A stretch of 64,000 nucleotides of DNA from Cystobasidiopsis lactophilus (lineage: Eukaryota; Basidiomycota; Agaricostilbomycetes; Agaricostilbales; Chionosphaeraceae), in assembly GCA_001599975.1 (NCBI GenBank), contig BCIO01000001.1, forward strand, positions 3,903,631 through 3,967,630, read 5' to 3'. The notes beneath the pieces are model-generated. The model had not been told where the DNA came from. It saw nothing but the letters and a program-made list of their open reading frames with translations, and made no database searches. Below, piece after piece: positions 20,266-32,252 of the stretch. The translations under genes and the position numbers were made by a program. The first letter of the stretch is position 1; every line of letters begins with the position of its first letter.

Positions 20266-22822
20266 ATGCACTCGGCCAAGTCGTCCATGGATCTGGGCGG
20301 CACCGTCTCCAAGCGGGCCTCGCGAGTGCCCCAAAGCCCTGTCCTCATGTCGCCGACGATGTCCTCGGCCTCTTACGAATCCTTTGCGTCGTCCATGACT
20401 GGATCGACCTCCTTGGTCTCGTCGCCCATGCTCTCCAGCGGCTCGTCCCAGACCGACTCCTCTCTGGGCTCCAGAGGGCACTCGAAACGTTCGTCTGTCC
20501 AGGTGTTCTCCCCCAGCCTCCCCGCTGCCTTCTCCTTGCAACAGACGGACCACTGGACCATCCAAGAGCGGACTTTCCGCAAGTGGTTCAACGCCAAGCT
20601 CGAGACTTCGGGCCTGCCACCGATGACGGACCTGGAGCGCGACCTGTGCGACGGCGTGCGCCTCATCCAGCTGCTCGAGATCATGTCCGGCGAGAGCTTG
20701 GGGCGCTACAACAAGCGGCCCGTCCTCCGCGTTCAGCGGGCCGAGAACGTCGCGCTCGCCTTGACCTTCATCAAGTCCAAAGGCTTCCTGCTCACCAACG
20801 TCGGCCCGGAGGACATCGTGGACGGCAACCTCAAGATCATCCTGGGCGTGTGCTGGATGCTGATCTTGCGGTCGATGGAGGACTTGGGAGGAGGCGCGGG
20901 CGAGAGCAAGTCGGCCAAAGATGGCCTCTTGCTGTGGGCGCAACGCATGACGGCGGGCTACAAGGACGTGAACGTGAAGGACTTTGCAAAGAGCTGGAGG
21001 GATGGTCTGGCCTTGTAAGCCCTTGCACTTTCTCCGCTCCTCGACCTTTCTAACTTGAAGCATGGCCAGTTGCGCTTTAATCCACAAACACCGCCCGGAC
21101 CTGCTCGACTTCGACTCGTGCTCACCTTTAGACCCGCACGCAAATCTCAAGCTTGCTTTTACAATTGCAGAACAACACCTCGGGATACCGCAAATCCTGG
21201 ACGTGGCCGACGTCGGGGCGGACGAGCGCTCAGTGATGACCTACTTGGCGGAATTGTTCCTGACCTTTTCCGACGCCGACAAGGAGCAATCGGCCGTCCG
21301 GCGGATTGTCAACTTTGCCAACATTGCAGAGTCGATTTGGGTCGGCCAGACCGACTATGAGATGCGGGCTTCTGAAGTGGGTTTCCTTGCCTTGCCTTTG
21401 CACAACTACTAAGCAAGTTCTGCCGACAGCTTATTGCTGCTATTCAAGCCCAACTCCATTCATGGTCCTCCTCGCCTTTACCGACCAGCTACTCTCACGC
21501 CGCGGCAGATCGCGATGCCTTCAAAAATCTCTACAAGCTCACCAAGCGGCGCGAATGGGCTAGAGAGAAGGTCCAGCTGGAGTCCCTTCTCGCCAACGTC
21601 ACGGCCAAGCTCAAGACCTACAGCATGGCCTCTTACGAACCACCGGTCGAACTGAGCCTTGCCGTTCGTCTTACTCCTCTGCTTTGGTTAGAACTGAACT
21701 TAACTGTGCTCAAAGGTCATTGAACAAACGTGGAAGGAACTACTAGCAGAAGAGACCAAGCGCACGGGGGAGATTCGCCAGAACCTGCGAGCGATCAAGG
21801 ATCAGCTGCAGCGCGACTTCGCCACCCTGGCCACCTCATTTTCGTCAGCACTATCGCACATATCAACGTCCTTGACTGCGCTAGAAGGTTCTCTAGAGGC
21901 GAGTGAAGCTGCGCTTTGATATGCGAAGTGCTCAAAATTGGGTGCGCTCTATGTAGGATCAATCAAAAGGAGCGCAGCACTTGGCCGACGAACTGGCCGG
22001 TGTCCTAGAGCAGCTACTAGCGTTGGAAACGGCAGAGATGGCATGTTTTGCGGCCAACATCGACGACAACGACCACACCATCTTCACCTTAGAGGACCTT
22101 CGATTCGAAAGCACATTGGTCCAAGAAGCGGTTGCTCGCCGACTGGCTTTCATTGATAACCAAGTACGTCTCTCCATAATAGCTGATAAGGATGCCATGG
22201 CTGAAATGCAGGGCGTCCAAGATTGTGGCTCGAAAGCAGACGAACCTGACGCCGGCTCAGCTGGAGACCTTCGAGAGTGTCTTCCGACATTTCGACGAAG
22301 ACAACTCGAATTCTTTAGACCTGCAAGAGCTGGCGGCCGCCTTGTCCGGTCTTGGCTTCAATTTCTCGGTGCGTGTTCGGACCGCGTTGACTTCCCCAAC
22401 CCGTCGTCGGAGCGTGAGGCTGACGATATATATGCTACACTTATAATAAAAGGAAATTGAAGTTCAAGACATATACTCAAAACTGGCCGGATCCGACCCC
22501 GAGGGTCGGGTTTCCTTCGAACGCTATCTGGCTTTCCTGGTGCGGTGTTTCCTAGCCCATCTGTCATTTACCTCACGGTCGGACTGCTCATCTTACTTTA
22601 CGTTGGTATGATCAGGTCGATATCACTCAAGACACATCGTCCGAGACCCAGATCAAGCAGGCTTTCGCAAGTCTCGCGGGCGGCAGAAACTCGATCTCTC
22701 GGCGCGAGCTGGAGGTGGCGAAGCTGCCCTCCAAGACCGTTTCCTTTCTCACGGCCGCTATGCATGCGGATTCACAGGGTGACATGGACTATGAAGGTTG
22801 GCTCAACTCATTGTATGCATGA
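20266..22822 (+). CDS. AIN1: alpha-actinin
   Basis: F-actin crosslinker, in fungi a component of the cytokinetic ring. Exon 1 (20266-21014) encodes a Ser-rich N-extension of about 85 residues, then the first calponin-homology domain: FRKWFNAKLETSGLPPMTDL, LIQLLEIMSGESLGRYNKRP and NVGPEDIVDGNLKIILGVCW. The second CH domain begins across the first intron (CALIHKHRPDLLDFDSC) and contains LDVADVGADERSVMTYLAEL. A short helical rod follows (KELLAEETKRTGEIRQNLRA), consistent with the shortened spectrin rod of fungal alpha-actinins. The C-terminus has one canonical EF-hand loop, DEDNSNSLDLQE, and degenerate later ones (GSDPEGRVSFERY, DSQGDMDYEGW). Stop 22820-22822. Symbol by analogy with fission yeast Ain1. 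Confidence 0.92.
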
Positions 22823-22862
22823 TAGATACCTTGCATTTTATCCGACATCTCGCGGACACTGT

Positions 22863-24575
22863 CTACTTCAAACTTTCCTTCCGCTGCTCCTTGAGCGCAT
22901 ATGCTGCTGATAGTCCTCCAACGACTACGTCGACCGCGGCCATCAGCAAGAATGGCGAGCCAGCGTAGCGGTCGCCCAGAATGCCTCCAACAAACGAGAT
23001 CGACAAGATGGCCAGTCCTCCAAAGACGGAGTAGACGCCGGCGATGGCGCCCGTCACGTCCTCGTCATCAATGTCCTGGCTGACGACGATTCGACTTCTC
23101 GCGCGAGCGAGCAGGCTCAAGCTCTGGGGTTAAGTTTTCAGCTTGATACTGGCACCGAAAGCCAAATCACGAACTAAGACGATGGCTCCGATTTGGGCCA
23201 GGCCCATCAATATTGAAGCGGGTATTGAGATAGCGTATCGAGTCGGGTCCCAGTTGGGCAGCATTCCGAAAGCTCCGAAGCCCAGCAGCCCAAGTAGGTA
23301 GCACTGTCCTCGAAAGTCGGCACACGGCTATTTCAAGGTTCAAAAGGCCTTACATATGCCAGTAAACGAGGATGGGAGGAGTTTTTGTTCGACCGAGAGC
23401 CCAGCCATCCAACGATGACGGCGGCTAGCAAGGCGATGAGCTGAATGGTGCCGGTGAGGCTCGACGTCAAGATGAAAGCCTGTCTGCAGCCTTCCTTGAC
23501 TTGACTCGGTGGTGCACCGGGATCAATCTTGCACTGCCCTGTCCGGGTGAAGTACTGGTTGACGAAGAGGCCCACGAAGACGCTGATGATGATGGCCTGC
23601 GCTCGGGCTGCGGCGCCAGAGATCGAGGCTAGGGCCAGCTCGCCATCTTGCCGCAAGAGCTGGAAGCCAACGCCTAACCGTCGCATTTCGGTGGCGATGC
23701 TGCTCCGGCTTGCCGCCTTCTTGATGCCCTGGACTTTGAATCCAACAAAAAGGATGGCCGCTCCCAGAACCTCCAGCGCCGCCACCAGGAAGAAAGTCCA
23801 TTGTAGCCCCTTCTTCAATCCAGCCTGTGTGTGGTCGGGCGCAATTGATGGCGGCAGCCTGAGGAAGAGAAAGACGGCCAGGAGAGCGCCGAGCCCCGAA
23901 AATAGACCGACGACTCCAGAGATGAGAGCCGGGCTCTTGGGCTCGATTTTCTCTATAGGAGCACGGTCGGGATCCAGGAGAGGCTCTTCCTCGTTGGCCG
24001 CCGCGGTAGACTCGGTGGCTGCCGCGGTGATGACAGCCAGGCTTGCGCTCAGCGTTGTTGTAAGGGCCGAATGACCGAACTTGAATCCCTTCAGGCTGGT
24101 GAAACCAAATAAGAACGGGAGAGGGTGACTTACAGAGAACAGAAGGCGGGACAGGAAAAGGAGCGGCAGCGAGGGAGCGAAAGCCATAGCAACTAATGAG
24201 AGAGAGGCTACGAGGTGGCCAGCCACGGCGATTGCCCTAACACTGTATCGATCTGCCAGGTAGCCCCAGCCAACCACTGACAGAAAGTCCTAGCTCGTGA
24301 GCCGAGAAAGCTGGCATTTGGGTTGGTCAAGGCCCACCAAGCAGCGTTGCGAACGATTCATCTAGCAGCACTAGATTGCCACTTGCTTTGCCGAACTCGG
24401 AAGTAGAAATCGGTCTATCCAAATAGGCCAGCAAGAATGGCGTGGCGGCGTTGACGAAGACAAAGAGGTTGACCGAAAAGCAACTGCCGCAAAGGTAGGT
24501 CGCTACGTTTGCCACCGACACATTGCTTGCCAGACCACTCCGCCAGTTGTTCGTGAAAGTCAACAGACGGCCCAT
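22863..24575 (-). CDS. MFS transporter of unknown substrate
   Basis: A polytopic membrane transporter of the major facilitator type. ATG at 24575 (MGRLLTFTNNWRSGLASNVS), stop at 22863-22865. The motif GWGYLADRYSVR matches the MFS loop 2-3 signature G-x-x-x-D-R. Several hydrophobic segments follow (AIAVAGHLVASLSLVAMAFA, SLPLLFLSRLLFS) and a central hydrophilic loop with EEEPLLDPDRAP. The C-terminal half has ILTSSLTGTIQLIALLAAVI, a long soluble loop and a last exon with FGGLAILSISFVGGILGDRY. The stop lies 40 bp from the convergent alpha-actinin stop. Substrate cannot be inferred. Confidence 0.72.
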
Positions 24576-25149
24576 GGAGCGCCAAACCGCCAAATTTCGA
24601 TTGATGCGTGGCCGGCAGCGGAAGAGCCGTGTGCGCTGCTGGCCAGCCAACGCCGCTTTGGCTTCTGGCCTTTTGGGGCCTTGTGACAAGCCTAGCAAGA
24701 TCTCTATATCTTAAACGCCACTCCGAACGCACAGCTCGAAGCCAAAGATTGGAGCTCGCCAGAACTGTGCCAGGGGCATTTGGACGTGGGCCTCCTCCCG
24801 ACCCGCTATCGATTTCGGCAGCACTTAGAGCATTGAAAGGCTCAGTGGCTGTCAATTGGCAACAAACACGCCTGGTATTGAATCGTCTTACTTACCGGAA
24901 CTGTCTTGGGCGTGTCGCCATCTGCTGGCCCTCTTTCCACATCTCTTACGTGTTTGTCGATAGAAATCGGCCACATGTTGCCTCTTTTGCGGTGACAAAT
25001 GAACTGTTTGGAGGAAATAGGCTTTTGAGTGAGACCGTGCCCAAAGGATCCATTCCTGCTTCTCGCTCGAACGACCGCCCGCTGCCATCCTCCCCGTCCT
25101 CATGTCCACATTTTTCAATTCTCGGTCGTGGCCACACTCTCAGACTTCT
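24576..25149. other. divergent promoter region, MFS transporter and bHLH factor
   Basis: 574 bp between two divergent start codons. No gene is seen. A small imperfect inverted repeat, AAGATCTCTATATCTT, lies near 24698-24713 with 5-bp arms; its meaning is unknown. Confidence 0.35.
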
Positions 25150-26013
25150 ATGGACACACAGCCCAACTACCGACTTCAAGGTAAGTGCATGCTTATCGAG
25201 CGGCTTTCGTTGAATGCGACCTCTGATCTTTGAAATGCTTCTTCGGCGCCAAAGGCCCGATCAGCATCCAAGTCCACCCCTCCCAGCCAAACTGGCGGCA
25301 CTCGCACCCTCAGTCATCGTGGGACGACTCGTCGGCCTCTGACTCTGCCCCTTCGCTCAACGGCCCTCGCACCCCCGTTTCGCCAAGCTCGCCCGGTCAC
25401 CAATGGTCACCGCCGCTGGAGTCTCAACGAGAACCCTTGAGTGGACGGATGGTTGCTGGCAAGACCAGTCGAACTCGGTCGGATGCGCGGCGGCAGGTGA
25501 GTGGCAAAACCATTGTTTTGGGTGACCCCAGCTGACTTTTTGGGGTGACGTCGTACCCAGGCCCACATTGCAGCCGAGCAGCGCCGCCGTACAGACATCA
25601 ATAGCCACTGTGAGCTTAGCCCCTCCCGCACTCGTAATGCCATTGGGGTGCTCGCGCTCACCACTTTGCAACAGTGGACTCGTTGCGCCACCTCGTTCCC
25701 GGTGCCAGTCCCCAAGAGGCCAAGGCCGCCGTCCTAGCCCGCTCGATTGACCATATATCTGAACTCCAAGTGGGTTCCTTGACTGTCCCTCCAGATTTCG
25801 CCACTGACAAAGGTGCACGCGCAGGCCTTCATCCGCGCCCTCGGCTACAACCCGTCATCGTTGCCGCCGATGCAGCACAACATAGACCAATCCAATGAAT
25901 ATCACGAGCGCCGCCCCTTCGTTAACCAAGAGAGCTTCAAACTAGCGCCGCTGCTCGTCCCCAGCTCCGAACTGCCATCTCGCCGGCTTTCGGTCTTCGA
26001 CCTCTGTCAATAA
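25150..26013 (+). CDS. basic helix-loop-helix transcription factor
   Basis: A short sequence-specific DNA-binding regulator. Exons 25150-25180, 25255-25496, 25561-25609, 25675-25769 and 25813-26013 give 618 nt, 205 aa. The N-terminal half is disordered and Ser/Pro-rich. The basic region and helix 1 read AHIAAEQRRRTDINSHLDSL, assembled across an intron; His, Glu and Arg at the class B positions predict CACGTG-type E-box binding. Helix 2 is KAAVLARSIDHISELQ. The C-terminus is short, with no leucine zipper visible. Small fungal factors of this shape regulate glycolytic, phosphate or lipid genes, but no specific target is inferred. Confidence 0.85.
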
Positions 26014-26322
26014 GCGCCCCGGTTTTTCAGCGAATGTCCTTCTACCTCCTGTACAGCTCCTCCCTCTTCTTTTGACACCCCCTCAAGAGTATGGCGAATG
26101 GGATCATTGCTTTGTGGCGAATTCTCGCTTTCTCAAAGCCGGCTGCTGCTCAAGGCAAACAAAATGTGTAGCTACTCAGACGTGTCCGTGTATACTCAGA
26201 CTCGCTGCTTGTCCATGGTCGCTCCCAGAAGCCTTTGTTGGGGCCGGAACGTGACGACCCGGACGGACTCGGCGGGCATCTTTCCTCCCTTCCTCCAGCA
26301 GCCACTCGCCACTCCTTCAGCG
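26014..26322. other. upstream region of the mitochondrial phosphate carrier
   Basis: 309 bp with C/T-rich stretches before the carrier ATG; no gene seen. An in-frame open stretch precedes the ATG but without a better start codon. Confidence 0.35.
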
Positions 26323-28045
26323 ATGTCCTCCTTCCAGTCTCCCATTTACAGGCAGTTTCAGTCGTCCGGCCTGTGGTCCGTGGACGATGTCAAAGACAAG
26401 GCCCTCAGCCTTAAGGACAAGGCGGTTTCTCTCGAGCATCAAGCTCAAAACAAATTAGCGTCCGAATTCCCCAAGGTCGTGCCTACTGCCCCCAGTACGT
26501 CTCTTGGGCAGCTCTAGAAGCCGTCGCTGACAATGGAACCCTAGCCGGCGCTGCCCTCTACGCTGTGAGCTGGGATCCCGAATTTTTTGAGATTGGACCA
26601 AGACGCTGATTCGGGTCGCTGATAGCGCTTCGCTTTCGCTGGTGCCGTCTGCTGCGCCATCACCCATGGCGCCCTCACTCCCGTCGATGTCGTACGTCGA
26701 CCCGATACCCTGCGCGTAGCATCCGAGCGGTCTTGCTAAACTTTTCTGCTCCCGCGCTTGTTGCATTACAGGTCAAGACCCGCATCCAGCTTGAGCCAGA
26801 AGTCTACAACAAGGGTTTCATCGGTGGCTTCCGTCAAGTCATCGCCAAGGAGGGCGCTGGCGCTCTCCTGACCGGCTTCGGGCCCACCGCTGTCGGCTAC
26901 TTCATCCAAGGCGCCTTCAAGTTCGGAGGGTGCGTTTGATCTGTCACCTGCTCCAGGGCCCGAGCAAGAGCTGATCGCTGGCCGCCACCAGTTACGAGTT
27001 CTGGAAGAAGACCATCATCGAGTCTATCGGCATGGAATCGGCCCAGAACAACCGCATCCCGGTTTGTACGTTCTACCGTCTCCTCCTTATCCCCTAGAGC
27101 TTTGCTGAAGACATTCTGTAGACATCGTCGCTTCCGGTGTCGCGTGAGCAGAGGCAATTGACGCATTCTGGGCGGGCGGCTAACCTAATCTCCTACCAGC
27201 GAATTCTTCGCCGACGTCGCTCTGTGCCCCCTTGAGGCCACCCGCATCCGATTGGTGTCTCAGCCCGACTTTGCCAGCGGCCTCGTTGGCGGCTTCTCCC
27301 GCATCTTGAAGCAAGAAGGTGTCGGCGCCTTCTACGGCGGTTTCATTCCCATCCTCTTCAAGCAGGTTCCCTACACCTGCGCCAAGGTACGCTTTCGTTC
27401 CCTCTTCTTTCTGATTCCCCTTCTCACCTCTGCTTCCAGTTCGCCGTGTACGAAGTCGTCGTAAGCTTTGAAACCAACCGAGAACTGTGGAAGCTGCTTG
27501 ACAAACCCACGTGCTTTAGTTCGAGAACGTCATTAAGGCGACCGGCAAGCCCAAGGAGCTCTTGTCCCCTGGCACTGTCACCACCCTCAACTTGGGCTCC
27601 GGTCTCGCCGCCGGTTTCGCCGCCGCCCTCATCTCCCGTGAGCTCCATTTGCAGGTGGAAATCGCACGTTTTCTCAAACTTCGGTCATTGCAGAACCCGC
27701 CGACACCCTCCTCAGCAAAATGAACAAGACCAAGGCTGAGCCCGGCCAGGGCATCATCTCCCGCTTGGCCTCCACCGCCGTCAAGGTCGGCCCCGCTGGT
27801 CTCTTCGCCGGCACTGGTGCCCGTGCGTCCCCTTTTCCTTTCTCTATTACTTTTAATCTCAAAGGTGCTCTGCAGGTCTTGTCATGGTCGGCACCTTGAC
27901 CGCCGGTCAGTTCGCCATCTATGGCGACATCAAAAAGGCCCTCGGCGCCACCGGAGGGTCAGTGCCAACTTTCCCCTCCTCGCACTTGGCCTCTAGATCT
28001 GACATGTTTACCTGCAGCTACGACATCGCCAAGCCCGTCAAATAG
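26323..28045 (+). CDS. MIR1: mitochondrial phosphate carrier (SLC25A3/Mir1)
   Basis: Inner-membrane phosphate/proton symporter feeding ATP synthase. Three tandem carrier repeats are visible: repeat 1 [20 protein letters not shown] with the P-x-D signature; repeat 2 [20 protein letters not shown]; repeat 3 [36 protein letters not shown] and [19 protein letters not shown], with KFAVYE, are typical of phosphate carriers. The first 45 residues are hydrophilic, as in this family. At least nine short introns. Stop 28043-28045 after DIAKPVK. Its strong codon bias (C-ending codons) suggests high expression. Confidence 0.93.
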
Positions 28046-28535
28046 ACGTGGCGATCCAAATCGCTCCAAAGGGGTGGAAGTGCTCGAGGCTCCCTTCGCT
28101 AGATCTTGTGCCAAATACCCTCTTTCCTCGGTGGCCCTGCCTCTTGCAATAATTTGCTCACATAGAAACGTCTTATCCGCTATCTGCCACTTCTCCCACA
28201 ATCGCGCCTCACTGCAGCAGCCTGGGCTGAGAACTGTTCACGCCAACCCGCTCCCGACCGTCATCCATTTTCGGGCGTCCGTGGTTTAGGCCTTCTCCAG
28301 AACAGGCTATAGCACCGCTTTAACTAACAATTGGGCGCCAGCGAGTCCTCCGTCGACACTTCGCGCTTTGACACTTTTTCGGGAGCCTGAGGTTGGATGT
28401 CAGTGTTGCCTTGACCATCTCGCTTTCTGAAGCACTGACTGGTCTAAATGCAACTCTAGATCTACCCTGCACACGTTGGAGGCGCCCTCGAGTCCCGGTC
28501 TCCCTTCAAGTTCCCTCCAAAATCGTCGCAGTATC
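28046..28535. other. intergenic region before the F-box-like gene
   Basis: 490 bp containing the 3' flank of the phosphate carrier and the leader of the next gene. A short ATG-initiated frame at 28448 (MQL then stop) could act as an upstream ORF. Nothing else is seen. Confidence 0.35.
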
Positions 28536-29807
28536 ATGAAGCCTGCCTGTCTGCAGAGCCTGCCCGCCGAACTCCTTTCTCAGATCTTTGCCGACGTCTT
28601 TGTTGACGAGCAAGTGCCTTTTATCACCCTCGCATGCGACAAGGAGGAAGGAGATCGCTACCCAGGCCAAGCTCATGTTGCACGGGTGGCAAAGATGGCG
28701 GCATTGTCGCGCTGCTTGCATCATGTGGTCTTGCAGTATGGGCTGAAGAGGGTGGCCGTATCGGTCATCAAGAGGCGGGAGGACTACAACTGCCAGCCAA
28801 GTCTCGAGCGAGCTGCAGAGCTCAAGCCTTTCTTCAACTTCCTCGCTTCGCGCGCTGCCCTCGTGGAAGTGCTGGAGCTCTGTTGGAACTTTACTTGGAA
28901 TGCTCAACCAGACATCGCCGACACTCTGTATCAGCCTCTCCACCTCTCCGACTTCCGCGCTCTCTCGCTCGTCTTGTCATCGAGAGGAATGGACAACGAG
29001 AACCGTTACAACTCCTCGAACATCGACTTTGATGTGGAGTGGCCCCCTTTACCGTCTTGTCTTTCATCTCTCGAGTTCTCGGTCGTCGTTTTGGTCGACT
29101 CAAACTGGCTGCCTGCAGTCTGGCTACAAGACCTGCTCGATTCGGACGCAGTGGCCGCTGCTGAAGAATTGCGCACCGAACTCAACTTTAACGGTTTCAT
29201 GCTTCCAGACTATAGCATTCCGATGCCATCTCTCGAACGCTTTTGGACATCCGACCTTGATTCGCTAGCGGCTTGCGAGATAAACCTATCGTCCATCGAA
29301 AGCTTGACGCTGGACTCGACGGACCTCCAGGACCGCCAATATCTACCGGTATTCTATGGCGGCCTTCCAGATTCGCTGGACCTCTTGACCATCACTTACG
29401 GATCGCATTGGAGCGAGGACGTGATGCAACACACTTTGGATATTTTGCGGCCACTCCACGTGCAGGTGTCCCGGATCGACGAAGCGGCAGATGTTTCGGG
29501 CTGCTTATGGAGCCTTCCTCCTACAGTTCGCCACCTCGATCTTGGCTTGGTTGGCCCATCGGCGTTCCTCGGCATGGTCGACGACGACGAGTTCTTCTGC
29601 CAGCCTACATTTCTGCCCGATCTGCAGTCTCTTTCGCTCTATATCAACTTTCCCGTCAGGCGTCTAGACAAAGCAGTGCTGAAATCGCTCCAGTCCGCTT
29701 TGGATGCAAGAGGTGGCGTTGAATTGACCTTCTATGTGAACACTAAGCCCGTCACCTTTGGCTCCATTAAGCGCATAGAGAACATATGCTACGGGTGGGA
29801 ACTGTGA
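28536..29807 (+). CDS. F-box-like protein, intronless
   Basis: Probable substrate receptor of an SCF-type ubiquitin ligase, or a lineage-specific relative. The chosen ATG at 28536 gives MKPACLQSLPAELLSQIFAD, and L-x-x-L-P-x-E-L-L-x-x-I-F is the F-box core. The frame is open further upstream but without an ATG. The remaining 400 residues contain Leu-spaced segments (SLTLDSTDLQDRQYLPVFYG, LDLLTITYGSHWSED, TVRHLDLGLVGPSAFLGMVD, LQSLSLYINFPVRRLDKAVL) that look like irregular leucine-rich repeats. It is a single 424-codon exon, unusual beside its intron-rich neighbours; such genes are often expanded families in basidiomycetes. Confidence 0.75.
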   Translation: MKPACLQSLPAELLSQIFADVFVDEQVPFITLACDKEEGDRYPGQAHVARVAKMAALSRCLHHVVLQYGLKRVAVSVIKRREDYNCQPSLERAAELKPFFNFLASRAALVEVLELCWNFTWNAQPDIADTLYQPLHLSDFRALSLVLSSRGMDNENRYNSSNIDFDVEWPPLPSCLSSLEFSVVVLVDSNWLPAVWLQDLLDSDAVAAAEELRTELNFNGFMLPDYSIPMPSLERFWTSDLDSLAACEINLSSIESLTLDSTDLQDRQYLPVFYGGLPDSLDLLTITYGSHWSEDVMQHTLDILRPLHVQVSRIDEAADVSGCLWSLPPTVRHLDLGLVGPSAFLGMVDDDEFFCQPTFLPDLQSLSLYINFPVRRLDKAVLKSLQSALDARGGVELTFYVNTKPVTFGSIKRIENICYGWEL

Positions 29808-30423
29808 CTGGTCCCTTCCTTGCCGAAGGTAGCGCTTGGCCCCGGGACGGTGAGCTGCTCAGCCCTCGACGTTCAACTTGATCTCAATTACCTGACCATC
29901 CTTGCCTCAGCCAATACACTGCCAAGCTTGTCAAATGACCTTGGACATTGAAATTGGTTCTCAAGGCAGGGTGAGAATGCTGGGCCTCATCATGGGAGCG
30001 GTCATTCTTGTCTTCAGACTTTGTTGCGAAACGTCGTCCCTCGGTAGCCCTGGGCTTTGCAATAGCTTGCGCATTTAAACTTCGCGTTCTTATGCCGTGC
30101 TCCCACGACTGAGCTTGAGAGACGGACGAAAGACTTGAGGCCGAAGCAAGAGGCCTAAGGCGCCTTCCTTACTCCTTGGTCAGCAACTTTGACCTGCCCG
30201 CTGACGCGGCCCCTCTCGGGCCCCGAGGCTGATCTTAGCTTCTCGTAGAGCGATTCAAGTAGTGATATTATACCCTTTGCCAGCATCCTGAGCGGGCTGG
30301 CAGTCCCAGAGTTTGCCACTTGCGCCGGGCCAACCTGTCAACGCTGACGACGCCCAATCCTGGCTGAGTCAACCGCCTGTGCACAACTATACCCTCATCT
30401 ACTACCACATCACAAACAGAAAC
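29808..30423. other. intergenic region between F-box-like gene and WSS1
   Basis: 616 bp without a supported gene. GGCCCCTCTCGGGCCCCGAGG near 30208-30229 is a GC-rich imperfect inverted repeat. The first exon of the next gene may begin in its last 100 bp. Confidence 0.35.
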
Positions 30424-31889
30424 ATGGTCCTGCATGGTAGGCTATCGTGCTCTTGTCACTGTGGACAAGGACCGATTTTTTGTTCGCTTGAAGGCAAAGG
30501 CAAGGGTCCTACCAAGGATCCACCCCCGTTTTCACACACCACCGACAAGCCAGTTGGCCTCTGCCAGAAAGTTCGCGTGCTCAAGACAAACCCTCGGGCC
30601 AAGGAAGGGATGGAGATCCTTTCAAAGATCGCCACCGTGCGTGCCGTTTGTAATGCCTCCCGGATCTAGCTCAGAAGTGACGCCCAGCTCGTCCACCCGA
30701 TCATGAAAAAGCACGGCTGGACCTGCCCAGAGCTGGCGGAGATGTTCCCAGACAATCCCAACCTCTTGGGGCTCAACGTCAACCGAGGCAAGAAGATTCT
30801 CATTCGCCTGAGGCCAGCCCATGCTCCAGATACTTTCCTCGATCTGGAAACTCAATTGATTGGCACCATGCTGCACGAACTGACCCACAATGTCCACGGT
30901 GGGCTCTCTTCACTTCTTATCAGAGGCTGAGCGCTGAGTCTCCTGCTTGGTCTGGCATAGGCCCACACGACGAAAAATTTTACGCTTTCCTGGACAAATT
31001 GCAAGACGAATACGATGCCCTGCGCAGCTCGGGCTACAGTGGCCAGGGCTTCCTTACCGAAGGACGCAAGCTGAGCACCGAGCGTCACGACGCGACTTTG
31101 CCCTTGCATTTGGCCAGACAGAAGGCAGCGGAGGAGGCCGAGAAGAGGCGCAAGACTGGACTGCTTATGGGTCCAAGCGGTGGCCAAAAGTTGGGAGGAT
31201 CGAGCCGAACAGCTGGCAAGTCTGTCCGTGAGGTGCTCGCTGAGGTGCGCTGCGTTCGCGTCCTTTCAACGGACTCAGTGCTAAGCGCTTCAATACAGGC
31301 GGCTGAGAGGCGAATGCGTGACGACAAGCAATGCGGTCATGGCGACCAAATCGACGTCGAAGCGGAGGCTGCAAAGGCCGCCAAGGACGCCATTGTGATC
31401 GACCTCTCCAGCGACTCGGAGGACGAAGGCGCAGACTACGATGACAAGGCCGCCGGTCCATCATCTTCCAAATTTTCTGCACCCCTGGAGGAACCTCCTG
31501 GCTCGCCGCCCGATTCCGACATTGAAATTGTGCAAGTGGCTCGACCTCCACAGAACAATAAGGCGGCCGTCAAATCTACAGGGCAAGCGAAGGGGACCAA
31601 GCGCGAGCGGCCCGTGTCTTCTCCTGCCCAGCAGTCCACTTCCACCAATCCTCCATCCACGAGGCCCAAGCAACTGCGCCGGACGATCCCATGGGCTTGC
31701 CCGACCTGCACCTTCGAGAACGATCCCAACCTGCTCTCCTGCGAGATGTGCGATGCCCCCCGCCCGCACGCCGAAGCCTTCGTCGATGCCCCCAACCGCG
31801 ACGGGTGGGCTTGCCCCCTCTGTTCGACAATCAACATACACGAGCGCTGGTCATGCGAATCCTGCGGCACGATCAAGCAGTCGTCATGA
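30424..31889 (+). CDS. WSS1: Wss1-type DNA-dependent metalloprotease
   Basis: A protease of the WLM family that cuts DNA-protein crosslinks and SUMO-conjugated proteins. Exons 30424-30636, 30688-30898, 30961-31244 and 31299-31889 (432 aa). The WLM core has PIMKKHGWTCPELAEMFPDN, LLGLNVNRGKKILIRLRP and LIGTMLHELTHNVHGPHD, giving the zinc ligands H-E-x-x-H and a third His after six residues, with D. After the core, GFLTEGRKLS is also typical. An acidic VIDLSSDSEDE is a textbook SUMO-interacting motif, and DIEIVQVARPP may be a second. Two C-terminal RanBP2-type zinc fingers follow: WACPTCTFENDPNLLSCEMC and WACPLCSTINIHERWSCESC. The first exon is less sure: the segment between the ATG and VLKTNPRAKEGM does not look like family sequence and may be replaced by an unseen exon. 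Confidence 0.85.
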
Positions 31890-32252
31890 TGTCGTCCTCT
31901 AGTACCTCTCAAGCTGGACCAAAAGGGAGAACTGCGGCAGCCCAACGCCAAGCTAAAAACAAGGGAGGAGCCCTGTTGTTTTGTTTTCTACAAATCTTGA
32001 AACGCGAAGGCGGCTCGCGTCAGCAAGCCGGGACGCCTCCTGTATTTGACTTTTGAACTCTTCCTTCCATCCACCCTTCTGTGTTCCTTCTGTTCCTCTT
32101 AGACCAAACTACCAATAAAGCCCACTCGCTAGCCGAGTGCATACGACGTGTCCAAAAACCCACACAGCTTCTGCAGCAACCCAACCTGTCCCTACGCATC
32201 TTGTTGTTTTCGGCCTTCTGTTAACGATCTCCGCCCCTTTATCGATTCCAGC
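31890..32252. other. intergenic region before secreted gene A
   Basis: 363 bp; an AATAAA at 32113-32118 could serve WSS1 polyadenylation. No gene seen. Confidence 0.35.

Noticed and set aside
19942-21150. 402-codon minus-strand frame across the POB3/alpha-actinin border
   Set aside because: It is the antisense of alpha-actinin exon 1; only its final codons coincide with the Pob3 start.
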